Of a stretch of DNA of 64,000 bases, positions 1 to 9,283 are shown one piece after another. This stretch comes from 13-2-20CM-66-19 sp963824395 (lineage in GTDB: Bacteria; Pseudomonadota; Gammaproteobacteria; Steroidobacterales; Steroidobacteraceae): contig CAWGPF010000005.1 of NCBI GenBank assembly GCA_963824395.1, positions 186,001 through 250,000 of the forward strand, given 5' to 3'. The translations under genes were made by a program, and so were the position numbers. The notes below the pieces were generated by a model. It saw only the letters and a program-made list of their open reading frames with translations. It was not told where the DNA came from and did no database searches. Position 1 is the stretch's first letter; each line of letters begins with the position of its first letter.

Positions 1-611
1 AGGCCCGCGGCAATGGTGCCGGCGACGACCGTGCCGCGGCCGGCAAGGGTGAAGACACGATCGATGCTCAGGCGCAGGAGCCGGCTGCTGTCACGCCGCG
101 CGTGACGGCGGGCGCAGTCCTCAAGATACGCGCGCAGGCCCGCGAGGCCGGCATCCTTATCGTTGGCGGCGTTGACTTCGAATGTGGGTGCATCCCGCAG
201 CGAAGTGGCGGCCAGCAGCGCCGTCACCTCGGCCCGCACTTCGCTCGTGCGCCGCGCGTCGGCCCGATCGCACTTGGTCAGGGCGATTACGGCGCGCGGG
301 ATGCCCAGCAGCTCAAGCACCGCCAGGTGCTCGCGAGTCTGCGGCATCACCCCGTCATCCACTGCGACTACCAAGAGCGCCAGATCGATGCCGCAGGCTC
401 CCGCGACCATGGTGGCGACGAAGCGCTCGTGCCCGGGCACGTCGACGAAGCCGAGCCGCTCAGCGCCCGGAACATCCGCGTACGCAAAGCCGAGTTCAAT
501 GGAAATGCCGCGCCGCTTCTCCTCTTTCAGACGGTCGGTATCCACTCCGGTCAGTGCCCTGACCAAGGTCGTCTTGCCGTGATCGACGTGGCCGGCGGTG
601 CCGATGATCAT
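1..611 (-). CDS. selB: Selenocysteine-specific elongation factor SelB (N-terminal part, runs off the window)
   Basis: SelB is the GTPase that carries Sec-tRNA to UGA codons marked by a SECIS hairpin. Translation from the ATG at 611 gives MIIGTAGHVDHGKTTLVRAL, which contains the GHVDHGKT P-loop of translational GTPases. It is followed by the switch I region RGISIELGF and the G3 motif DVPGHE. About 203 residues lie in the window; the rest of the GTPase core and the C-terminal winged-helix domains that read the SECIS are beyond the left edge. The start codon overlaps the selA stop as ATGA, so the two are probably translationally coupled. The selenoprotein substrate, fdoG, sits upstream in the same transcription unit. 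Family assignment is very secure. Confidence 0.95.
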   Translation of the reverse strand, partial: MIIGTAGHVDHGKTTLVRALTGVDTDRLKEEKRRGISIELGFAYADVPGAERLGFVDVPGHERFVATMVAGACGIDLALLVVAVDDGVMPQTREHLAVLELLGIPRAVIALTKCDRADARRTSEVRAEVTALLAATSLRDAPTFEVNAANDKDAGLAGLRAYLEDCARRHARRDSSRLLRLSIDRVFTLAGRGTVVAGTIAAG

Positions 612-2041
612 GCGTGCAGGCGCCGCAGCTGCGCGAGGAACTCAGGCTCATCGGCGGTCTCAAGACAGCGCAGGTCGAGCCACAGGGCATCATCCGCGAG
701 CCGCCCCAGGATGGGACGGGACAATTGCCGCAGTGAGCGCTCGAGCGAGCTCAGCCCGCCGCGGCGTCGCGCGCCGCCGGCCCGGGCGGCGGCGCGGATG
801 CACAGGGCATGGCTCGGCAGGAGATCCACGGGCAAGGCGCCGCTGCCGATCTGACTCGTCACCGCCGCGACCCGCACCTCGTAGCCTTCTCCCAGGGCGC
901 TTTGCGCCCCGCTCAAGAGACGCTGCGCCTGCGCCTCGATCGCAGCGGCCGGGCGGGTCAGCAGTCGCAGCGCCGTCAGCCGTTCGGCGAGGCGCTCGGG
1001 TGTGCGGTACAGCATCAGTACCGCTTCGAGCGCGGCGAGCGGGAGTTTTCCGATGCGCAGTGCCCGCTTCAGCGGGTGCCGCTTCAGCCGGGCGATGAGT
1101 TCCGCGCGACCGGCCACGATCCCGGCCTGCGGGCCACCCAGGAGCTTGTCGGCGCTGAAGCACACCAGGTCTGCGCCCTTTTCCAGCGTCTCGCGCACCG
1201 TCGGTTCGTGGGGAAGTGCCCATTGTTCCAGGTCCACCAGCGAGCCACTGCCAAGATCGGCAATGAGGGGCAGTTCGCGCCTGCGGGCCAGAGCGGCGAG
1301 CTCTTCCAGCGGCACACTCTCGGTGAAGCCCTGGATCACGTAGTTGCTGGTGTGGACCTTCAGGAGCAGCGCCGAGCGCGCGCTCAGGGCCTGCTCGTAG
1401 TCACTGAGCCGGGTGCGGTTGGTGGTGCCGACTTCGATGAGTCGCGCGCCGGCCTGGCGCAGGATGTCGGGGATGCGGAACGCGCCCCCGATCTCCACCA
1501 GTTCCCCCCGGGACACGACAACTTCCCGCCGGGCAGCCAGGGCACTCAGGACGAGCAGCACCGCTGCTGCATTGTTGTTGACCACGGTTGCGGCCGCGAC
1601 CCCCGTCAGCTCGCACAGCAGCGCTTCCACATGGACGTCGCGATCGCCGCGACTGCCCGTGGCGAGATCGTATTCCAGGTTCACCGGTGTCCCGGCGCAG
1701 CGCAGCAGCGCCTCGAGCGCCTCTTGCGGCAGGGGCGCGCGCCCGAGGTTCGTATGCAGCACGGTGCCGGTGAGATTGAAGACCGCGCGCAGGCTCGCCC
1801 GCTGCCGTGTGCGCAGCCGTTCCTCGATCTCTGCGGCAATGGCGGCGGGACTGAGGGCGGCGCCCGCGGCGACACCGGCCAGGACGCGCTGGCGCAGCGC
1901 ATCAAGGTGCAGTCGCAGGGCGGCGGCAAGCGCCGAGCGGCCGAAGGTGGCCAGCAGGTCCGCGAGCGCGGGCTCGCGCAGCAGCCGGTCGAGCGAGGGG
2001 ATATCCGCGGCCTGCGCGGGAAGCCGCGGGGAGTCGTTCAT
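608..2041 (-). CDS. selA: L-seryl-tRNA(Sec) selenium transferase SelA
   Basis: SelA is a PLP enzyme that converts Ser-tRNA(Sec) to Sec-tRNA(Sec) using selenophosphate. The protein has 477 residues, close to the usual 460-470. The PLP-binding lysine is in FSADKLLGG (about residue 299); upstream are the conserved stretches NLTGTVLHTNLGRA (about 89-102), GSRGDRD (about 129-135) and VNNNAAAV (about 154-161). Its stop overlaps the selB start by 4 bp, and it follows fdhE by 57 bp, so it belongs to the formate dehydrogenase/Sec operon. The selD and selC genes also needed for Sec synthesis are not in this window. Confidence 0.97.
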   Translation of the reverse strand: MNDSPRLPAQAADIPSLDRLLREPALADLLATFGRSALAAALRLHLDALRQRVLAGVAAGAALSPAAIAAEIEERLRTRQRASLRAVFNLTGTVLHTNLGRAPLPQEALEALLRCAGTPVNLEYDLATGSRGDRDVHVEALLCELTGVAAATVVNNNAAAVLLVLSALAARREVVVSRGELVEIGGAFRIPDILRQAGARLIEVGTTNRTRLSDYEQALSARSALLLKVHTSNYVIQGFTESVPLEELAALARRRELPLIADLGSGSLVDLEQWALPHEPTVRETLEKGADLVCFSADKLLGGPQAGIVAGRAELIARLKRHPLKRALRIGKLPLAALEAVLMLYRTPERLAERLTALRLLTRPAAAIEAQAQRLLSGAQSALGEGYEVRVAAVTSQIGSGALPVDLLPSHALCIRAAARAGGARRRGGLSSLERSLRQLSRPILGRLADDALWLDLRCLETADEPEFLAQLRRLHA

Positions 2042-2098
2042 GACCCTCGGGAGTCTAAGCGTTCGCGCGGCGTGCTGCGATCCGAGGGGTGCCGGGGC

Positions 2099-3055
2099 TC
2101 AGTCGGTCGCGGGCTGCCACAGAAACGGGTTGCCTGAGGGACGCCGGTAGCCTTCCGTCCCCATGAGCAGGTCGAGCGAGAGGCTCGCGAGGTCGTCCGC
2201 GACCGGCTCCCCGGCCGGATCCTTCTCGTGGTAAAGGATTTTGCGGTAGCTGCGGCAGGCATCGCAGCTCTCGGCGCGGATCGCCTCGGCGCCTTCTGCG
2301 ACATAGTGATAATCGATGCCCTCGCTCGACAGGCAGTGGCTGCACTTGATGCGCACCATGTGCCACTCGGTCGCGCACAGGGGGCAGTGCAGATAGCGAT
2401 AGCCCTGGTACGGGGAGTCTGCGCGCACGACGCTCGCCACGGGCAGCGTTCCGCACACCGGACACACCCCGCCCATCGCCGCCTCGGACGGGCGGTTCTC
2501 AAGCGCGGCGAGGACGGACGCGTCGCGCCGCAGTCCACGCACCAGACCTGTCCAGTACACCTGTAGCGCAGCCATCAGAAACGGGGTCGCCTGCGGCTCT
2601 GGCGCTCCTGCAGTGACCCCGAGCAGCCGGTCCGCCTGGGTCTCGAGCCACGCGGGTTCTTCCCCCGAAAGGCGCTCGCCGAGCGCGCGCGCCGCCGCCG
2701 GCATGCGGCCCTGCAGGGACTGGCAGAGCTCTGCGAGTGTGGCCCGCCAGGAGGCATCGCGGCGCCAGGCCGAGGCCTGCAGCGCAGGCAGGCCGTGCAG
2801 CTCGGCGCGCGCGAGCGGCGCCGACAGCTGCCGGATGTCGGTGCCTTCGCTCGGCGCCGTCGCCTGCGCACGGTGCTGCGCCTCGCAGAGGCAGGCTATG
2901 AACTCGAGGTAATCACCGATGGCGTGCCCGGCGCTCAGCGCGCGCAGCCGCTCCGCACGCTTCAGAAAAACCGTCGCAGGGTCGGGGAGTCGCAGGCGCG
3001 GGATGGAGCGCTCGGCGAAGGCCTCAATCTGCGCCGGGTCGAGGATGCGTTGCAT
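2099..3055 (-). CDS. fdhE: Formate dehydrogenase accessory protein FdhE
   Basis: FdhE is a cytoplasmic iron-binding, rubredoxin-like protein needed for assembly and export of respiratory formate dehydrogenases. The 318-residue product is a usual family length. Its C-terminal half carries the metal-binding cysteine pairs CPVCG, CPLC, CSHC and CDAC. The N-terminus overlaps the end of fdoI by 32 bp in another frame, which implies tight coupling. The neighbours fdoGHI, selA and selB agree with this role. The other common maturation factor, FdhD, is not present in this window. Confidence 0.95.
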   Translation of the reverse strand: MQRILDPAQIEAFAERSIPRLRLPDPATVFLKRAERLRALSAGHAIGDYLEFIACLCEAQHRAQATAPSEGTDIRQLSAPLARAELHGLPALQASAWRRDASWRATLAELCQSLQGRMPAAARALGERLSGEEPAWLETQADRLLGVTAGAPEPQATPFLMAALQVYWTGLVRGLRRDASVLAALENRPSEAAMGGVCPVCGTLPVASVVRADSPYQGYRYLHCPLCATEWHMVRIKCSHCLSSEGIDYHYVAEGAEAIRAESCDACRSYRKILYHEKDPAGEPVADDLASLSLDLLMGTEGYRRPSGNPFLWQPATD

Positions 3056-3728
3056 GACTCATGATCTCGCGGAACCAGGCCCGGTGATGCTTCCATGCCC
3101 AGCCGGGCGTGACGGTTCCCCGTGTCATGGCGCGCACGGAACCCTTCACCCAGATCGCGGCATACACATGCACGATGATGGTGCAGATTAGCACCAGGGC
3201 GGCGATGGCGTGCAGCACGGAGCCCAGACGGATGACACCGACGGCAAAAACTGCTCCGGTGTAGACATGCCAGATCACGATGCCACTGATGAGCAGTACC
3301 GTCAGGCACGCCACCACCGAATAAAAGACCAGCTTCTGGCCGGCGTTGTAGCGTCCGACCTCCGGCAGGCGCTCCTCCCGGTTCTCGATGACGTCGCGGT
3401 ACTGCCGCAGCCACTGCCAGTCGCGCCGTTGCATGCGGTTGTCGCGCGCCACGCGCGCGGCCAGGAACACGAACGAGACGCACATCGTAAGCCCGAGGTA
3501 GGGGTGCAGGATGCGGGTCCAGGGACCACCGCCCGTCAGGTTGCTGAGGAAGAAGAGCGCCGGGTGAAAGAGCGCCAGCCCCGAGAGCGCGACCAGCACG
3601 AACGCGATGGCTCCGAACCAGTGGTTGCTGCGCTCCGAGGCGTTGTAGCGCACGATGAGGTCCCGGCGGTGCGGCACTACGGGCGGAGCGGCGCCGTCGG
3701 CGTCCTTGAACTGCGGTGTGGCGCTCAT
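3024..3728 (-). CDS. fdoI: Formate dehydrogenase gamma subunit, cytochrome b556
   Basis: This is the membrane di-haem cytochrome b subunit that passes electrons from the iron-sulfur subunit to quinone. The 234-residue protein has four predicted hydrophobic helices (about residues 33-58, 74-92, 130-152 and 167-194) with candidate haem-ligand histidines, such as SNHWFGAIAF in the first helix and HAIAALVLICTIIVHVYAA in the last. The start overlaps the fdoH stop as ATGA. The length is slightly above the roughly 211-217 residues of E. coli FdoI/FdnI because of an N-terminal extension rich in P and D. Confidence 0.93.
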   Translation of the reverse strand: MSATPQFKDADGAAPPVVPHRRDLIVRYNASERSNHWFGAIAFVLVALSGLALFHPALFFLSNLTGGGPWTRILHPYLGLTMCVSFVFLAARVARDNRMQRRDWQWLRQYRDVIENREERLPEVGRYNAGQKLVFYSVVACLTVLLISGIVIWHVYTGAVFAVGVIRLGSVLHAIAALVLICTIIVHVYAAIWVKGSVRAMTRGTVTPGWAWKHHRAWFREIMSHATHPRPGAD

Positions 3729-4639
3729 GCGGCTTTCTCCGGGTCGCGGCGGGCGGCAGCTGCCGCAGCCTCGTCACGTTCATCGGTTTCGTCCGGCCCC
3801 ACCCGCATGTAGTGGAAGAAGCCGGCGAGCGCGGTCAGGGCCATGAGCGCAAGACCCAAAGGCTTCGCGGCACCCTTCCACAGGCGCACCGCGGGGCTGA
3901 TGTGCGGGTCCTTAGGCAGATTGCTGTAGAGCTGCGGCTGATCGGCGTGGTGCAGCACGTACATGACGTGCGTGCCGTCGACGCCGGAGGGGTCGTAGAG
4001 CCCGGCGTGCTCAAAGCCGCGGCTCTTGAGATCCTCAATGCGCCCGGCGGCGTGCTCCTGCATGTCCTCCTTGGTACCGAATACCAGGGCGCCGGTCGGG
4101 CAGGCTTTGATGCAGGCGGGCTCGAGCCCGACCGCCACCCGGTCCGAACACAGCGTGCATTTATAAGCCTTGTGATCCTTCTTCGAGATGCGCGGCACGT
4201 CGAACGGGCAGCCGGTCACGCAGTAGCCGCAGCCGATGCAGTTCTCCTCGTGGAAATCCACGATGCCGTTCGCGTACTGCACGATCGCCCCGGGCGAGGG
4301 GCACGCCTTGAGGCAGCCGGGGTCGCTGCAGTGCATGCAGCCGTCCTTGCGGATCAGCCACTCAAGATCGCCCTTGGAGTTCTCGACTTCGGCAAAGCGC
4401 ATGAGCGTCCAGCTGCTGGCACTCAGGTCGTGCGGGTTCTGGTACTGGCCGATGTTGGTGCCGATCTCATCGCGCAGGTCGTTCCATTCCATGCACGCCA
4501 CCTGGCAGGCCTTGCAGCCGATGCACTTGGTGGTGTCGATGAGCTTGGCGACCTCGCCGCCCGGGGGCGCCTCGCGGATCTGCGGCGAGCGGGTAGTGGT
4601 CGCCGAACGCCGCACGATGTCGAGGGATTGCAATGCCAT
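3725..4639 (-). CDS. fdoH: Formate dehydrogenase beta subunit, four [4Fe-4S] ferredoxin
   Basis: This is the electron-transfer subunit linking the catalytic subunit to the cytochrome b. From the ATG at 4639 the protein has 304 residues. Four cysteine clusters are visible: CIGCKACQVAC (about 39-49), CMHC...CLKAC (about 101-113), CIGCGYCVTGC (about 134-144) and CTLC...CIKAC (about 161-180). A single transmembrane anchor lies near the C-terminus (about 262-282). An upstream in-frame start at 4708 would add an arginine/serine-rich stretch lying inside fdoG. The 4639 start is preferred because an AGAGGA ribosome-binding site sits 5 bases before it, overlapping the fdoG stop codon. The gene is intact, in contrast to fdoG just upstream. 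Confidence 0.95.
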   Translation of the reverse strand: MALQSLDIVRRSATTTRSPQIREAPPGGEVAKLIDTTKCIGCKACQVACMEWNDLRDEIGTNIGQYQNPHDLSASSWTLMRFAEVENSKGDLEWLIRKDGCMHCSDPGCLKACPSPGAIVQYANGIVDFHEENCIGCGYCVTGCPFDVPRISKKDHKAYKCTLCSDRVAVGLEPACIKACPTGALVFGTKEDMQEHAAGRIEDLKSRGFEHAGLYDPSGVDGTHVMYVLHHADQPQLYSNLPKDPHISPAVRLWKGAAKPLGLALMALTALAGFFHYMRVGPDETDERDEAAAAAARRDPEKAA

Positions 4640-4649
4640 GATGGATCCT

Positions 4650-7600
4650 CTAAGCCTTCTCGACCTTGACGAGGAACGACTTGAACTCCGGCGTCTGCGA
4701 GTTGGCATCGCCCGACGAAGGGCGTGAGGGTGTTGGCGAGGAAGCCCGGTTTCGCCAGTCCCTTGAAGCCCCAGTGAATCGGGATGCCGACGTGGTGCAG
4801 TGTCTTGCCCTCGATCTGCAGCGCCTTCAGGCGCTTGGTCACCACCGCGATGGCCCGGATGTGGCCGCGGTTGGAGCTCACCTTGACCGTATCCCCGCTC
4901 GCGATGCCGAGCTCCCTGCCGAGCACCTCGCCGATCTCGACGAACTGCTCGGGCTGGATGATGGCGTTCAAGCGCACGTGCTTGGTCCAGTAGTGGAAAT
5001 GCTCGGTGAGGCGGTAGGTGGTCGCCGCGTGCGGAAACTCGCCGACCGTGCCGAAGGCCTTACGGTCATCCGGGAATACGCGCGCCGCCGGGTTGTTGAG
5101 CGCGCGCGGCTCGTTCGGGCTCAGCGGGTTCTTCGCCAGCGGTGTCTCGAAGGGCTCGTAGTGCTCGGGGAAGGGGCCCTCGACCATGTTGCTCGCGGGC
5201 GAAGAAGCGCGCCACGCCTTCAGGGTTCATGATGAAGGGGCCCATGCCGTGGGTGGGATCCTCGTCGGCCTTGAAGTCCGGGATGTCAGCCCCGCCCCAG
5301 GCCTTGCCGTTCCAGGACACCAGCGCGCGCTCGCGGTTGAAGGGCTTGCCGTCGAGATCGCAGGACGCGCGGTTGTAGAGCACGCGGCGGTTGGCGGGCC
5401 ACGCGAAGGCCCAGTTCACGGTCTGGCCGATGCCGGTGGGATCGGAGTTGTCGCGCCGCGCCATGAGGTTGCCCGTCGGGCCCCACGCGCCGCAAAAGAT
5501 CCAGCAGCCGCTCGCGGTGGTGCCGTCGTTGCGCAGCTCGGCGAAACCCTGCCAGCTGCTCGCCCGCCTTGCGCGTGACTTTGGTCGGCGTCCTTCGGAT
5601 CGGCGAGGTCCTTGAGCGCCTTGCCGGAGTACTCGCGCGCCAGCTCCTCAGGAGTTGGGGCTCTCGGGGTGCGCGTAGGGCCAGGAGAGCTTCAGGATCG
5701 GATCCGGCAGCGCGCCGCCTTGCGTCTGGTAGAGCGCACGGATGCGCGTGAACAGGCCGCCCATGATGTCGATGTCCGAGCGCGCCTCGCCCGGGCGGCT
5801 CGGCGCCCTTCCAGTGCCACTGCAGCCAGCGCGCGGAGTTGGTGAGTGCGCCGTTCTTCCTCGGCGAAGCAGTTGGTCGGCAGCCGGAACACTTCGGTCT
5901 GGATCTGCGCCGGGTCGACGTCGTTGTGCTCGCCGAAGTTGCGCCAGAACTCGCTACGTCTCGGTGGCCAGCGGGTCCATGATCACGAGGAATTTGAGCT
6001 TGGCGAGCGCCTCATTGAGCTTCGCCTTGTTGGGCGCGGCGGCCAGCGGATTGAAGCCCTGGCAGATGTAGCCGTTCATCTTGCCCTGGTGCATGAGCTC
6101 GAAGGCCTGCAGCATGTCGTAGAGCTTGTCGAGCTTGGGCAGGTAGTCGTAGCCCCAGTGGTTCTCAGCCGTCGCCGCATCTCCCCACCACGCCTTCATG
6201 AGGCTCACGAAGAACTTGTCGTAGTTCTGCCAGTAGCTGAGCTGGTTGGGTCGCAGGGGCTTGAAGGCCCGCGCCGCGATGTACTGGTCGTAGCTCTGCT
6301 CGGGCTCGTTCGGCAGCGTCAGGTAGCCCGGCAGGAGGTTGCGACATGAGCCCTAGGTCCGTCAGCCCCTGGATATTGGAGTGCCCGCGCAGCGCGTTCA
6401 TGCCGCCGCCGGCGATGCCGATGTTGCCAAGCAGCAGCTGCACCATGGCCCCGGTGCGGATCATCTGCGAGCCGACCGAGTGCTGCGTCCAGCCCGAGCG
6501 CATACATGATAGTCATGGCGCGCGTCGGGGTGGCGGTAGAGGCGATCATCTCGCAGATCTGCAGGAACTTCTCCTTCGGCGTGCCGCACACCCGCTCGAC
6601 CATCTCGGGGGTGTAGCGCGCGTAGTGCTGCTTCATCAGCTGATAGACGCAGCGCGGATGCGCGAGCGTCGGGTCCGCCTTGACGTAGCCGTCGGGTCCC
6701 GACCTCGTAGTCCCAGCTGGTCTTGTCGTAGGTGCGCTTGTCGGCGTTGTAGCCCGGAATAGAGCCCCTCGGTGAAGGTGAAGTCCTCGCGGACGATGAA
6801 AGTGAAGTCGGTGTAGTTCTTGACGTACTCGTGCTGGATCTGGTCGTTGGCCAGCAGGTAGTTGATCACCCCGCCGAGGAACACGATGTCCGTGCCGGTG
6901 CGGATCGGGCGCATACACATCGGCGACCGAGGCCGAGCGGGTGAAGCGCGGATCGACGACGATCAGGCGCGCCTTGTTGTGCGCCTTCGCCTCGGTGACC
7001 CATTTGAAGCCGCACGGGTGTGCCTCGGCGGCGTTGCCACCCATGATGAGGATGAGGTCGGCATTCTTGATGTCGACCCAGTGATTCGTCATCGCTCCAC
7101 GGCCAAACGTCGGGGCAAGACCTGCCACCGTCGGGCCGTGTCACACACGCGCCTGATTGTCGAAGGCCAGAATGCCGAGGCTGCGGGCGACCTTGTGGGT
7201 GAGGTAGCCGACCTCGTTGCTGCTGGCGGAGGCGGCAAGCATGCCCGTGGTGAGCCAGCGGTTGACGGTCAGCCCCTCCGGGGTCTTCGCGACGAAATTC
7301 GCATCCCGGTCCTGCTTTCATCAGCTTGGCGATACGACTCGAGCGCCTCGTCCCAGGGGATGCGCTGCCACTGATCGGAGCCTGGCGCCCGGTACTCCGG
7401 ATACTGCAGGCGGCTCGGGCTGTGCACGAAATCGAGCAGCCCGGCGCCCTTGGGGCACAGCGTGCCGCGGTTCACCGGATGATCCGGGTCGCCTTCAATG
7501 TGGATGATGCTCGCCTTGGCGTTTTTTGCCCCGTCCCCGAGGCCATACATGACGACGCCGCAGGCGACGGCACAGTAAGGACAGGTGTTGCGGGTCTCGG

Positions 7601-7733
7601 TCGCCCGGGCGAGCTTGAACTCGCGCACCTCGGCGAGCGCTCGTGCGGGCGAGAAGCCCATGAGCGCAAGGCTCGATCCGGCAAGAGATGCGCCCGTTAC
7701 GGTCAAGAACTGGCGCCGGGTGATGTCCACCAT
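4650..7733 (-). pseudogene. fdoG: Selenocysteine formate dehydrogenase catalytic subunit (FdnG/FdoG type), frame broken 15 times
   Basis: This is the periplasmic molybdopterin catalytic subunit that oxidises formate to CO2. From the ATG at 7733 (AGGGGA just upstream) it begins with a Tat signal containing TRRQFL, then a CPYCAVACG iron-sulfur site. Translation can be followed to the TAG at 4652-4650 with continuous similarity to E. coli FdnG (about 1015 residues). The active site reads NQARV-UGA-HGPTV, so UGA at 7143-7141 encodes Sec. The frame changes at about 7337, 7312, 6907, 6753, 6697, 6493, 6337, 5956, 5856, 5789, 5656, 5580, 5549, 5191 and 4710. Removing one base at each restores the family sequence; for example ALERIAKLMK-A-DRDANF returns after the first two. 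No deletion is required. Whether this is sequence error, decay or something else is open (see findings); as written it cannot make a full protein. Confidence 0.9.
7098..7143 (-). promoter_or_regulatory. In-frame UGA selenocysteine codon with bacterial SECIS-like hairpin
   Basis: The UGA (7143-7141) falls exactly where FdnG/FdoG carry Sec. Just after it, GGCAGGTCTTGCC can fold as GGCA/TGCC with a GGTCT loop, the apical loop sequence of the E. coli fdhF and fdnG SECIS elements that SelB recognises. The presence of selA and selB in the same operon supports decoding as Sec. Folding is inferred by eye. Confidence 0.85.
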
Positions 7734-7950
7734 AGAAGTCCCCTGGGCTTGCTCGCTGACACGGCGAGTCTACCGCAGAATTGTTGGTCTCATTGTGGCG
7801 CTCAAGATCCGGTTCCGGGCGCCGCCCGCGGGTACCGCACCGGCGAGAACAGCGCCGCTGAACCTGACCGTTTAGGACGTGTGTTACCCCGACGGACGAT
7901 AGCGGCGGCCTGGATAAAGTCCCCGACGCTGGAAAGCAGACTACTGGGCC

Positions 7951-8339
7951 CTAAGGCTGCAGCACGACCTTGGCGTTGCGGTCTTTAGCCGGTCCGACGC
8001 TCGGCTCAAGGGCCTGTGCCCGGCAGCTGCCGTGTCCCGGAACCCGCACTGACGTCATCCGGTCGAGACGGTCCGGGACCTGCGGGCCGAAGGCGAGCTC
8101 ATTGGTGAACTGCAGCCCGGGGCAGCGGCCCGTGAGGCGCGCGTAGAACCAGCGCAGGCTGCGCATCTGGATCCAGATGCCCCGCTCGCCGTCGGCCAGC
8201 CCGTCGCGCATCTGCGTGCGGCTGCCGATGAGGGTCGGGGCGCTTAGTGGGGGGGCGGCGCACCTGCGCTCGCGGCCAGAGGCGCGACGGCGAGGCCGGC
8301 AATGAGGATCGAGGCACGTGCGGCTGGTGAGAGGCCCAT
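7951..8339 (-). pseudogene. Small secreted protein, DUF6491-like, frame broken in a run of seven C
   Basis: The ATG at 8339 follows AGGAG at 9-nt spacing and opens a clear signal peptide, ILIAGLAVAPLAASA, but stops at a TAA just after a C7 run (8255-8249 on this strand). In the next frame the sequence continues as IGSRTQMRDG..., then WFYARLTGRCPGLQF and a second cysteine in GSCRAQ, ending at 7951. One more C in the run would join the two into a protein of about 129 residues. The C-terminal half resembles the DUF6491 family (aromatic-L-x-GRCP pattern and a downstream cysteine); that match is from memory and only moderately sure. It is either a homopolymer miscount, a phase-variable tract or a dead gene. 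Confidence 0.5.
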
Positions 8340-8823
8340 CGGGTGGTGCTCCTGCGGTGCTGACGGACACCTGAGCCGTCAGTTCTCCCTCAGAAGATCG
8401 TATTAGCCCGGCGGAACACGACAGCGGCGGCGGATGACAGAGAACCAGACGGCAGCTTTGTTGACCGGAAGCATGCCGGTTCTTGAACGCTGATCGCACC
8501 GGCTCTCGCTCGGTCTTTGCATTGCTCCATCCATACTGAGCTGCGCGAGGAGCCTGGCGAAGCAGTCAAACTTTCGGCGTGCCAGCCAACGTGAGCGTAG
8601 GCGGGATATTTCAGTACTGCAGCGGGCCGCTAGGCAAATGATAAGGACTTTCGCGTATGGCGGCAGGATGCAAGTTTATGAAAACATATCTGCAACGGAG
8701 TGGATGTATGTCACCGCGCGATTTGGCGATCAACGACGAGGTCATGCGTCGGTCACAAACCGCACTTGGGATGGCGCGATTGAGGCGCGTTAGGCACGCG
8801 GGCGCTGGTCGCATGGCGGCATC
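8340..8823. other. 484 bp with no recognisable gene
   Basis: Both strands were read. The only open frames are short and lack a ribosome-binding site or family pattern. Base composition is somewhat more AT-rich around 8630-8730. No tRNA, repeat or terminator was recognised. Confidence 0.5.
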
Positions 8824-9021
8824 GTGAAGCAGTCACCCAGGCTTCGGGATTCGCTTGTGTTTTCCTTCGGAATCGCGATCTCGCTCGTTTTTGTATGGTT
8901 TGTATTTAGTTCGATCGCAGAGGCCCCCGGCAGCAGTGCGGTCTTGTCGAAGTGGGCTATTGTTTCCGGTGTGGGGATGCTGCTCGTCCTTGCTTTCATA
9001 GCACTGGCGCGAGAACCATGA
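8824..9021 (+). CDS. Hypothetical small membrane protein
   Basis: A GTG-initiated frame of 65 residues encodes two hydrophobic segments (about 11-32 and 44-61) separated by a short polar link with a lysine, a pattern hard to obtain by chance in this high-GC DNA. The N-terminus MKQSPRLRD is positively charged, suggesting an N-in orientation. No good ribosome-binding site is visible and I recognise no family. It stands alone between two sparse stretches. Confidence 0.35.
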   Translation: MKQSPRLRDSLVFSFGIAISLVFVWFVFSSIAEAPGSSAVLSKWAIVSGVGMLLVLAFIALAREP

Positions 9022-9283
9022 CCCTGGCAAACGAGCGGTGGCCCGGAACGAAAAACTCCGCGCGTTTGGGACGCTGCGAGCGTCAGTCGCGCATGCGGGC
9101 GAATGACGCGAGTCACTGCGGTGGCACTAACAGGGCTATTTCGGTTCCTACATGACCCTGGACAGCTGCGGTTCCAACTTTCTCCGGCTCAGAGTTGCCG
9201 AGTGATGCGCATAGGCGCGGCTCTCATGATAGAGGGTAACGCCAGCGCGCCGAGTGCAAGCCGGTAGCGGGGTCTCGCCGCTC

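Noticed and set aside
809..2137. A very long plus-strand open frame opposite selA, and many similar frames opposite or inside other genes
   Set aside because: High GC content produces long antisense frames. These lack ribosome-binding sites and recognisable domains, while the opposite strand holds an unmistakable gene.
7141..7143. UGA in fdoG as a true premature stop
   Set aside because: It falls exactly at the Sec position of the family, is followed by a SECIS-like loop and the operon encodes SelA and SelB.
4423..7321. Several separate minus-strand frames that could be annotated as distinct short proteins in the fdoG region
   Set aside because: Each matches a successive segment of a single FdnG/FdoG protein, so they are pieces of one gene.
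7734..7950. A molybdenum-cofactor riboswitch upstream of fdoG
   Set aside because: No recognisable conserved motif was found in the 217-bp leader by eye; a covariance search would be needed.
8611..8814. A 67-residue minus-strand frame
   Set aside because: No ribosome-binding site, no hydrophobic or domain pattern and no neighbour that supports it.
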